A DNA stretch of 64,000 nt, taken from NCBI RefSeq assembly GCF_039523035.1, contig NZ_BAAAEN010000005.1:62001-126000 (forward strand). Reading direction: 5' to 3'. Position numbers and translations under genes: made by a program. Each line of letters begins with the position of its first letter. Position 1 is the first letter of the stretch. Source of the stretch: Pigmentiphaga daeguensis. GTDB lineage: Bacteria > Pseudomonadota > Gammaproteobacteria > Burkholderiales > Burkholderiaceae_B. This document shows positions 7,497-14,377 of the stretch, one piece after another. Under the pieces are notes generated by a model. It did no database searches. It was not told the DNA's origin and was given only the letters and a program-made list of their open reading frames with translations.

Positions 7497-8324
7497 TCAG
7501 ATTGAAACGCCGAGGAACGTGCCGAAGGCCTGGTAGAAGCCTTCCTCGTTGTCCCACGGGATCATGTGGCCGGCGCCGGGCACGCGCACGGCCCGCATCG
7601 AGGCCAGCAGCTGCCCGAATTCCGCGACGTCGGCATCCTCGACCACGCCGCCACGCTCGGCGGTCATCAGCAGCACGGGCTGCCGGATCGCGGGAAGATC
7701 GGCGTGGATGTCGTCGGTGTGAAAGCCTTCGAAGCTGGCCAGCACCGCCTCCTCGTCGCAGGTGTGCAGCCATTCGGCGCGCAGCCGCAGCTGCTCCTCG
7801 GTCCAGGTGGGACAGAACTCGCGCATGGCGGTCCAGTCCATGCCGGCGCGCGCCGCCTTCATCGAATCGACGTACCAGGGAAGCTTGGCGGGGTAGGGGC
7901 GGCGTCCGGGGCCGGATACCGGCGGATCGACCGCCACCAGCCTGGCCATGGCGGGCATGCCGATGCGCGCGGCGCGCAGGCCGATGCGGGCGCCCATGGA
8001 ATGGCCCACCACGCTGGCGCGCGCCAGGCCCAGCGCCTCGGCCAGCGCGATCAGGTCCTCGGCCTGGGCATCGAGGCTATAGTCCAGGCCGGGCGCGGCG
8101 GTGGACAGGCCGCGGCCGCGCACATCGAGAACATAGGTGTCGAAGTGCCGGCCCAGGCGCTCGCCCACGAAGCCCCAGGTGATGGCGGGGCTGGTGATGC
8201 CGGGGACGACGATGACGGGATCGCGCGAGGCGCGCTCGCCGTCGGCGCCGCCGTAGCGCAGGTAATGCTGGCGGATGCCGTTGGCGCGCACGTTGGCGCC
8301 GTAGAGGAATTGGCTGTCGGGCAT
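7497..8324 (-). CDS. nicD: N-formylmaleamate deformylase, alpha/beta hydrolase (NicD/PicE type)
   Basis: The 275-residue alpha/beta hydrolase has the nucleophile elbow GHSMG (Ser109) and a late GAGHMI segment with the catalytic histidine; the oxyanion region PGITSP lies near residue 41. In NicX-containing clusters such a hydrolase releases formate from N-formylmaleamate to give maleamate. Position next to nicX and nicE supports that role. The gap of 34 bases to nicX contains no terminator. Confidence 0.85.
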   Translation of the reverse strand: MPDSQFLYGANVRANGIRQHYLRYGGADGERASRDPVIVVPGITSPAITWGFVGERLGRHFDTYVLDVRGRGLSTAAPGLDYSLDAQAEDLIALAEALGLARASVVGHSMGARIGLRAARIGMPAMARLVAVDPPVSGPGRRPYPAKLPWYVDSMKAARAGMDWTAMREFCPTWTEEQLRLRAEWLHTCDEEAVLASFEGFHTDDIHADLPAIRQPVLLMTAERGGVVEDADVAEFGQLLASMRAVRVPGAGHMIPWDNEEGFYQAFGTFLGVSI

Positions 8325-8353
8325 GAGAGGCTCGCTGGAAGGAAGAGGCCGTG

Positions 8354-9109
8354 TCAGTAGGCGCCGGACAGCAGCGCGCCGGCCCCCGGCACGACGCGTT
8401 CGAGGTCCAGGGCCTTGAGCATGGCATAGGTCGTGGCGATGGCGGCCGTGAGGACCGGCTTGCCGGTCTGCGCCTCGACCTTGGCCACCACGGGCAGGGA
8501 CGGCATCTGGACGCAGGCCGACAGCACGATGGCATCGACCTGGCTGGTGTCCATCTGCGCGACGATGGCCGGCAGGTTCTCGGGGTCGTGGCGTCCGACC
8601 TCGAGGTTGTCGGGGATTTCCAGGGCACGGTAGTCGGCGACTTCGAAGCCCTCGTGGTGGATGTAGTCGACCACCAGCTCGGTCAGCGGCTTCATGTAGG
8701 GAGCCACCACCACGATGCGCCGGGCGCCGATCACCTTGAGTCCTTCGATCAGCGCGCCCGCGCTGGTGATGACGGGCGCGTCGCCGCCGTTGGCGGCGGT
8801 ATGGTTCTTCAGGCGGGCCTCGGACTGCCGGTGATAGCCGCGCCCCATCGCCATGATGGCGACCAGGCAGGCATAGCCCAGCACGTCGACGCGGGCGTCG
8901 CTCAGTTCGACGGCGCAGCGGTCGGACTCGGCGTCCATGGCGGCCAGCTCTTCCTTGACCACGTGCTTCATGCGCATGCGGCTGGAGTGGAAGGTGAAGC
9001 GCTCCGGCCGGATCTGCTGGCGCGCGGCCAGCATGGCCGGGATCTCCGTTTCCATGGTGGTGTTGGAACTGGGCACAATCTGCCCGATGCGAAACAGCGG
9101 CTTGGTCAT
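8354..9109 (-). CDS. nicE: maleate cis-trans isomerase (NicE/PicG type)
   Basis: The 251-residue protein belongs to the Asp/Glu racemase superfamily. The two catalytic cysteines of maleate isomerase are present: Cys81 in LGYACLVAIM and Cys199 in LSACVQMPSL. The substrate-binding asparagine region SSNTTME is at residues 14-20. It converts maleate to fumarate, which feeds the TCA cycle. The start at 9109 has a GGAG site and removes an Arg/Trp-rich extension without family match. It follows the decarboxylase gene by 22 bases. Confidence 0.88.
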   Translation of the reverse strand: MTKPLFRIGQIVPSSNTTMETEIPAMLAARQQIRPERFTFHSSRMRMKHVVKEELAAMDAESDRCAVELSDARVDVLGYACLVAIMAMGRGYHRQSEARLKNHTAANGGDAPVITSAGALIEGLKVIGARRIVVVAPYMKPLTELVVDYIHHEGFEVADYRALEIPDNLEVGRHDPENLPAIVAQMDTSQVDAIVLSACVQMPSLPVVAKVEAQTGKPVLTAAIATTYAMLKALDLERVVPGAGALLSGAY

Positions 9110-9131
9110 GGGAGTCTCCGTCGGATGCGGT

Positions 9132-10100
9132 TCACAGGCCCAGGATCCGCGCCGCGTTGCCATGGCAGATGGCTTCGAGCTGGGCGGGTTCCAGGGGCGC
9201 GGTGTCGATGAAGCGGGCGGCGGCTTCGGTCGATTCGTAGGGGTAGTCGACCGAGAACATCACGGCGTCCACGCCCATCTCGCCCACCGCGCCGACCAGC
9301 GTCGGATGCGAGCACACGCCCGAGGTGGTGATGAGCAGGTTGGTGCCGATGTATTCCGACGGCCGCCGCTGCAGGCTGACCCCATAGGGGTAGGCGGCGA
9401 AGCGGCTGTCGAAGCGCCAGCGCTGGAAGGGCAGGCCCTCGCCCATGTGGCCCAGGATGACCTTGAGCCGGGGGAAGCGGTCGAACACGCCGCCGAACAC
9501 CATGCGCAGCGCGTGGCTGGCGGTCTCGACGCCCCAGCCCCAGCTGGCGCCGGCCAGCACCGGCGCGCCGTCCAGGGCGTGCAGCGGCTTCCACGGGTCG
9601 ATGGGGTGCAGGTACATGGGCACGTCCAGCTCCTGCATCCGTTCCCAGAACGGATCGTATTCGCGGCCTTCGTAGTAGCGTCCCAGTGTGTGGCCGTTCA
9701 CCAGCGAGCCCTTGAATCCCAGCTGCTTCACGCAGCGTTCCAGTTCGCGCGCTGCTTCGAGCGGATCGTGCATGGGCAGCATGGCGAAGCCCGCATAGCG
9801 GTCCGGCCGCCGCGCGATCCGCTCGGCCAGGAAGTCGTTGTTCTCGCGCGCCCGGCGCAGTGCGAGAGTGGTGTCGAGTTCGGCCTGCACGCCCGGTCCG
9901 GACTGGGACAGCACGACCAGCTCGATGCCCGCCCGGTCCATTTCATCGAGTCTGAGCGTGTCGAAGTCGGCCAGACGCTGGCCCAGTTCCTTCATGGTGG
10001 CCGGGTCGATGAAGTTCAGGAATGCCTTCGAGTAGGTCTCGAAGCCGGGCATCATGAAGTGTTCTTCCAGCGCGATCTTGCGTAGGGTAGTCAATTCCAT
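9132..10100 (-). CDS. picC: amidohydrolase-family non-oxidative decarboxylase (PicC-like)
   Basis: The 322-residue TIM-barrel enzyme belongs to the amidohydrolase-2 group that includes gamma-resorcylate decarboxylase. The metal site is visible: the N-terminal ALEEHF segment, His in MYLHPID, His in LGHMGEG and Asp in FSVDYPYE. In this context the expected reaction is decarboxylation of 3,6-dihydroxypicolinate to 2,5-dihydroxypyridine, as reported for PicC. A GGAGGA site directly abuts the ATG at 10100, too close for good initiation; a TTG at 10094 would be optimally spaced and would shorten the protein by two residues to MTTLRKIALEEHF. It lies 5 bases after the oxygenase beta-subunit gene. Confidence 0.75.
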   Translation of the reverse strand: MELTTLRKIALEEHFMMPGFETYSKAFLNFIDPATMKELGQRLADFDTLRLDEMDRAGIELVVLSQSGPGVQAELDTTLALRRARENNDFLAERIARRPDRYAGFAMLPMHDPLEAARELERCVKQLGFKGSLVNGHTLGRYYEGREYDPFWERMQELDVPMYLHPIDPWKPLHALDGAPVLAGASWGWGVETASHALRMVFGGVFDRFPRLKVILGHMGEGLPFQRWRFDSRFAAYPYGVSLQRRPSEYIGTNLLITTSGVCSHPTLVGAVGEMGVDAVMFSVDYPYESTEAAARFIDTAPLEPAQLEAICHGNAARILGL

Positions 10101-10105
10101 TCCTC

Positions 10106-10627
10106 CTAGACGGGGTAGACCAGGTCGTTGGCGATCACCGACGATTCGTGGATCACCTGCCTCTCCCGCAGCAGCAGTTCGTCGCCGTCGCGGACGAACC
10201 GGTCGTGGTAGGTGCCGGCCAGGTGCAGCGTGGTGGGCCCCTCCACCAGGGTCTGCAGCAGCACGTAATTGCATTGGGCCCAGATTTCCTGTCCTTCCTC
10301 GCCGACGATGCGGGGGGCGGACAGCAGGTGGGTCATGGTGCGGGGCGCGAACATCTGCGTGCGCGAGATCGCTACCGCCCGGTCGTGCAGCATGGGGCGC
10401 CCCTCGGCATAGACCAGCCCTACCGGCATGTCCAGCTCGGTGTTCTCGCGCGCGGTGATCCGGTAGATGCAGTCCTCGGCGAAGAAGCGTGGCCATTCCT
10501 CGATGTGGCCGCTGTCCAGCACCGCGCAATACTCGATGTTGAAATGCTCGACCAGCGGTCGCAGCTCCGCCGCCCGCCGTGCGTCCACCCGCGAGGGCGC
10601 ATATCCTGAAAGCTGCAATGTCATCAT
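10106..10627 (-). CDS. ring-hydroxylating oxygenase beta subunit
   Basis: The 173-residue protein has the SnoaL/NTF2-like cone fold of Rieske oxygenase beta subunits, with the recurrent patterns FFAEDCIYRI near residue 50 and HLAGTYHDRFVRDGDELLL near residue 145. It has a structural role beside the catalytic alpha subunit. Translation is coupled: ATG at 10627 overlaps the alpha-subunit stop as ATGA. A start at 10639 would add four residues. Confidence 0.85.
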   Translation of the reverse strand: MMTLQLSGYAPSRVDARRAAELRPLVEHFNIEYCAVLDSGHIEEWPRFFAEDCIYRITARENTELDMPVGLVYAEGRPMLHDRAVAISRTQMFAPRTMTHLLSAPRIVGEEGQEIWAQCNYVLLQTLVEGPTTLHLAGTYHDRFVRDGDELLLRERQVIHESSVIANDLVYPV

Positions 10628-11919
10628 GCCTTTTCCCATCCCATGACTTCGCGGTAGTAGCGATACATGCCGCGTATGGCGGCTTCCGATATCAGCGACG
10701 TGGCCGTGCCGACGTTGCCCGCGTCCAGTTTCACGACGTTCGTGTCCAGGCTGCTGCGGCGCACGCCCTCCTGCACGAATTTCATGGCCTCGTTGTCCTC
10801 CAGGCCCAGGAAGCCCGCCGGCCCCATCAGGTTGCCCTGGCGCAGGCGATGCCGGGTCATCTCGGGCGTGTCGTCCTCGTAGCCGAACATGGTCCAGATC
10901 ATCAGCATGCTGTGGGGGCCGTTGGGCACGATCTGGCGCACGCCCAGCGTGTTCATCTCGCGCTGCACGACCAGGTTGGGCCAGATGGTCTGCATGGTCA
11001 CCGACCAGGGCGAGTCGAATTCCTTCACGAACTCCAGGAAGCGGTCGTCCTGCAGCCGCATGCCGTCGTGGAAGGAGCGCATCTCCTTCTTGTTTTCCTC
11101 GCTGACGGCGGCGTACTTGTCTTCCTTCTTGGCCGAGGCCATGGTGCCGTGCCGGTGGTGCACGGGGTCGGCGATCATGGCCGAGTCGTTGCCTGCCACC
11201 AGCAGGCCGAACACCACCAGGAACGAGTGCAGCAGCGTGGCGTGGTACGGATCCTTCAGGTTCTCGTGATACATCTTCCAGTTGCAGGGCAGCTCGTTCT
11301 TGTAATAGCCCAGGATCCTGAGCGGCTTGCCGGGGAAGACGACGTCGAAGTCCTTCAGGATCTCGGGCGTCAGGTATTCCTCCAGCGGCTCCACGTCGGC
11401 CGAGTACGAGGCGAAGACCACGCCGTGCCGGGTCGTGACGCGCAGCTTGAACAGGCCATGGTCCTCGTTGCGGAACTCGCGCGGCATGCCGCCTTGCTTG
11501 TTCACGCCGCGCTTGAAGGGAATGCCTTGGAGGTTGCCCTTGAGGTCGTAGGACCACTGGTGGTAGGGGCAGACGAATTCCTTCGCGTGGCCCCGGCTGC
11601 TGCGGCAGAATTCCGCGCCCCGGTGCGCGCAACGGTTCTCGAAGACGTGGATGCTGCCGTCGTCGGCGCGCGAGACCACGACCGGCACGGGACCGACGTA
11701 GGAGCGCTTGTAGTCGCCCGGATTGGGGATCTCGGCCTCCAGGGCGACGAAGTTCCACGAACGGCCCTTGAAGATGCGCTCCATCTCGCGCTCGTACACC
11801 GATTGGCTGGTGTAGACCCAGTCGGGGATCAGGTGGTCGTCCGCCGGCCAGGCATAGTCGTCGGCGGGACGGTTCTTCGCGCCGACCGTGTAGTCGAGGA
11901 TTTCCTGGTTCTTGTACAT
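10624..11919 (-). CDS. Rieske non-haem iron oxygenase alpha subunit, probable 6-hydroxypicolinate 3-hydroxylase component
   Basis: The 431-residue catalytic subunit has a complete Rieske 2Fe-2S site (Cys97, His99, Cys117, His120) and a mononuclear iron site beginning NLKDPYHATLLH (Asn220, Asp223, His226, His231). It lies in an operon with its beta subunit, ferredoxin and reductase. The cluster suggests hydroxylation of 6-hydroxypicolinate at C3, matching the four-component PicB described for Alcaligenes; a different pyridine or aminoarene carboxylate is possible. ATG at 11919 has an AAGGAAG site. No truncation is seen. Confidence 0.8.
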   Translation of the reverse strand: MYKNQEILDYTVGAKNRPADDYAWPADDHLIPDWVYTSQSVYEREMERIFKGRSWNFVALEAEIPNPGDYKRSYVGPVPVVVSRADDGSIHVFENRCAHRGAEFCRSSRGHAKEFVCPYHQWSYDLKGNLQGIPFKRGVNKQGGMPREFRNEDHGLFKLRVTTRHGVVFASYSADVEPLEEYLTPEILKDFDVVFPGKPLRILGYYKNELPCNWKMYHENLKDPYHATLLHSFLVVFGLLVAGNDSAMIADPVHHRHGTMASAKKEDKYAAVSEENKKEMRSFHDGMRLQDDRFLEFVKEFDSPWSVTMQTIWPNLVVQREMNTLGVRQIVPNGPHSMLMIWTMFGYEDDTPEMTRHRLRQGNLMGPAGFLGLEDNEAMKFVQEGVRRSSLDTNVVKLDAGNVGTATSLISEAAIRGMYRYYREVMGWEKA

Positions 11920-11940
11920 GGTGCTTCCTTTCGTTGGTCC

Positions 11941-13218
11941 CTAGGCGGACGCCGGGCCCAGGGCCAGGCGCGCGAGCTGTTTGGCGGGGATGCCGGGATC
12001 GGCCAGCGCTTCCGGCGCGCAGGCCAGGGGGCGTCCCAGCACGCTTCGGAAGGCGCGCAGGTCGCCGCCGGCGTTGATGGCGATGACATGGACCAGGCGC
12101 CCGCCCTCGATGCCGAAAAGCATGGCCTTGCCCGGGTCCCGGCCTTCCGGGAACTGGCCGCGCAGGCGATAGGCCAGGCCGGGCGCGCCGTGGCCCAGCA
12201 TCTGGATGTTGCAGCCGAACTGATCGGTCCAGAACCAGGGAGGCGGGGGCGGCTCGGCGTCCTGGCCCAGCATCGCCGCGGCGGCGATGCGCGCCTGTTC
12301 GTTGGCGTTCTGCCAGGATTCCAGGCGGCGGTGCGTGCCGGTGGCGGCATCCCGGCCGCTGGCGCAATCGCCCGCGGCGTAGACCCCTTCGGCGCTGGTG
12401 CGGCAGCGCTCGTCGACCCGGATGCCGCCGTTGCCGGCATCGATCAGCAATCCGGCTTCGCGCGCCAGCGCCACGTTGGGTACCTGGCCCACGGCGACCA
12501 CCGCCAGGTCCGCCCGCAACACGCCCGCGTCCGCCAGCGTGGCGGCGATCCCGCCGGCGACGGGCACGAGGCCCGACGGCTGCGCGCCCAGATGCAGGCG
12601 TACGCCGTGGGCCCGGGCGCGCGCGGCCAGCCAGCGGGAGACCTCGGGCGGCATCGCCCGGCCCAGCAGCGCCGGCCCCAGTTCCATCACGGTGACGTCC
12701 AGGCCCAGCGCACGGGCGGTGGAGGCGATCTCCAGTCCCAGGAAGCCGCCGCCTGTCACCAGCAGGCTGCGCGCGGTGCGCAGGGCCGCGCGCAGGCGCT
12801 GCGCGTCGTCCAGCGTGCGCAGGTAGTGGACGCCCGGCGTACCGGGAGGCAGGGCCGGCAAGACGCGGACGTCGCCGCCGGTGGCAAGCAGGCAGGCGCG
12901 ATAAGCCTGGACCGCGCCGTCGTCCAGGTGCAGTTCGCGCCGCGCGGCATCGAGGCGGACGACACGCCGGCCCGGTTGCAGCACGATGCCGGACTGGGCC
13001 AGGAAGGGCTCGGGCAACAGGTTGACGTCCGGCGGCTGTTCGTCGGCCAGCACGGCCTTGGAAAGGGGCGGGCGCTCGTAGGGCGCATGGGGCTCGTCGC
13101 CGATCAGGACCACCTTCCCGGCATGGCCGAGCTCGCGCAGGGCACGCGCCGCCATGGCGCCGGCCTGGCCCGCGCCGACGATGACCAGGGGCGCGGAGGC
13201 GTCATTCGACGGCGACAT
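11941..13218 (-). CDS. FAD-dependent NADH:ferredoxin reductase of the Rieske oxygenase
   Basis: The 425-residue protein has two dinucleotide-binding motifs: VIVGAGQAGAMAARAL near residue 11 for FAD and LLVTGGGFLGLEIAS near the middle for NADH. It also has the late GVYAAGDCAS segment and a C-terminal reductase domain, as in BphA4-type reductases. It passes electrons from NADH to the adjacent Rieske ferredoxin. The start at 13218 overlaps the ferredoxin gene by 17 bases. Confidence 0.88.
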   Translation of the reverse strand: MSPSNDASAPLVIVGAGQAGAMAARALRELGHAGKVVLIGDEPHAPYERPPLSKAVLADEQPPDVNLLPEPFLAQSGIVLQPGRRVVRLDAARRELHLDDGAVQAYRACLLATGGDVRVLPALPPGTPGVHYLRTLDDAQRLRAALRTARSLLVTGGGFLGLEIASTARALGLDVTVMELGPALLGRAMPPEVSRWLAARARAHGVRLHLGAQPSGLVPVAGGIAATLADAGVLRADLAVVAVGQVPNVALAREAGLLIDAGNGGIRVDERCRTSAEGVYAAGDCASGRDAATGTHRRLESWQNANEQARIAAAAMLGQDAEPPPPPWFWTDQFGCNIQMLGHGAPGLAYRLRGQFPEGRDPGKAMLFGIEGGRLVHVIAINAGGDLRAFRSVLGRPLACAPEALADPGIPAKQLARLALGPASA

Positions 13219-13510
13219 AGACGGCCTCGTCCTCGACCTTGACGGGATAGATGCGGATCGGCTGCGTGGCCGGCGCACAGCGCGGCTCGCCGGTGCGCAG
13301 GTCGAACTGCGCCTGGTGCAGCGGGCATTCCACGCAGCCGTCCTCGACATAGCCGTCGGTCAGCAGCGCATATTGATGGGTGCAGACGTTGTCGGCGGCG
13401 AAGAATTCGCCGCCGCTGCGGAACAGGGCGAGTTCGCGGCCGTCCAGCTTGAACGGCATGCCGGCGTCGTCTTCGACCTCGTCCACCGCGGCGATTCGTG
13501 TCCAGTTCAT
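13202..13510 (-). CDS. Rieske-type [2Fe-2S] ferredoxin
   Basis: The 102-residue protein has one Rieske cluster site: Cys43, His45, Cys62 and His65 (NVCTHQYA and CPLHQAQFDL). It carries electrons from the reductase at 11941 to the oxygenase alpha subunit. ATG at 13510 is chosen because the alternative at 13543 adds an unrelated 11-residue leader and lacks a ribosome-binding site. Just upstream is a possible additional MarR site (13525-13536). Confidence 0.85.
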   Translation of the reverse strand: MNWTRIAAVDEVEDDAGMPFKLDGRELALFRSGGEFFAADNVCTHQYALLTDGYVEDGCVECPLHQAQFDLRTGEPRCAPATQPIRIYPVKVEDEAVYVAVE

Positions 13511-13524
13511 GATGTTTCCATTGG

Positions 13525-13536
13525 TCAGTATGCTGA
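13525..13536. promoter_or_regulatory. weak candidate MarR site within the operon
   Basis: TCAGTATGCTGA, preceded by GG, matches 11 of 13 positions of the ACTCAGTA-NN-S-TG pattern seen at both ends of the operon. It lies in the 61-base gap between the CoxG-like gene and the ferredoxin gene, where an internal promoter would be sensible. A chance match is possible. Confidence 0.3.
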
Positions 13537-13571
13537 TCTTCATCGTGCGGCCCCGCGCACGGGGCCCGCGG

Positions 13572-14360
13572 CTAGCGGCGGCCGAACAGCCCTCCCACGC
13601 CTTGCTTGAACTGGGACCAGAAGGCCTTCATGCCTATGCTGAGCATGTTCAGCTCCTGGGGCGGCGGCGCGGTTCGGCCCGCGCCGCGCCGGTTCTGGTT
13701 CAGGGCCTGCTGCGTGGCCGCCAGCACGGCCTGCGCCTGGGCCAGCACGGCCTGCGCCTGCAGCAGCAGGGCCTGGGCTTCGGGCGAAGCGGGCGCGCTG
13801 CCCGGAACCGCGGCCAGCCGGGGCGCGGCCGCTTCGCCCGGCGCCGTGGCGGCGGGCTGGGCGGGAGTGCCGGGCATGGGTGCCGCCGGTTCGGCCGCAT
13901 CGGCGTCGTCCTGCAGCGATGCAGCCAGGTTGTGCTCGAACTGCTTGAGGATGTGGCCCGCCACTTCGGCGATCATGCCGCTGCCGCGTCCGTACTGCGC
14001 TACCGCGCCCGACAGTTGCAGCTGGGTGGCGACGGTGACGTCGGTGCCGCCACCCGCGGCCGGCACCAGCGCGAAGCTGAATTCCGACTGGGCCGAGCCG
14101 CGGCCCTTGGGGTCGAGGCCGGAACCGCGCAGCCAGGCGATGTGCCGCTCGTCGTCCTTGCGCACCAGCTCGGCCTGGCCGTCGAAGGCCAGCTTGATGG
14201 GGCCCAGCTTGACCGATACCGAGCCCAGGTACTTGTCGTCGCCCAGCGCTTCCTTGAGCCGGGCCCCGGGCAGGCACGGCAGGATGCGGGGAACGTCCAG
14301 CATCAGTTTCCAGGTTTCTTCCAGCGGCAGGGGGACGTGAAAGTGATTGGTGAATTCCAT
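13572..14360 (-). CDS. CoxG-like SRPBCC protein with Pro/Ala linker and amphipathic tail
   Basis: The 262-residue protein begins with a CoxG-type domain (MEFTNHFHVPLPLEETWKL to about residue 150). A low-complexity Ala/Pro/Gln-rich linker follows, then a C-terminal segment IGMKAFWSQFKQGVGGLF that could lie on a membrane as an amphipathic helix. CoxG proteins accompany carbon monoxide dehydrogenase and have been linked to its membrane association and to quinone delivery. Here the gene is 17 bases after the molybdenum large subunit, which suggests the hydroxylase hands electrons to the respiratory chain. Start at 14360 is set by the conserved domain beginning. Confidence 0.8.
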   Translation of the reverse strand: MEFTNHFHVPLPLEETWKLMLDVPRILPCLPGARLKEALGDDKYLGSVSVKLGPIKLAFDGQAELVRKDDERHIAWLRGSGLDPKGRGSAQSEFSFALVPAAGGGTDVTVATQLQLSGAVAQYGRGSGMIAEVAGHILKQFEHNLAASLQDDADAAEPAAPMPGTPAQPAATAPGEAAAPRLAAVPGSAPASPEAQALLLQAQAVLAQAQAVLAATQQALNQNRRGAGRTAPPPQELNMLSIGMKAFWSQFKQGVGGLFGRR

Positions 14361-14377
14361 GGCGTCTGCGATCGGAG

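Noticed and set aside
5204..10100. Nicotinate (nic) cluster
   Set aside because: The lower pathway is the same, but no NicC-type flavin monooxygenase or NicAB cytochrome subunit is seen. A Rieske oxygenase plus PicC-like decarboxylase fits picolinate better.
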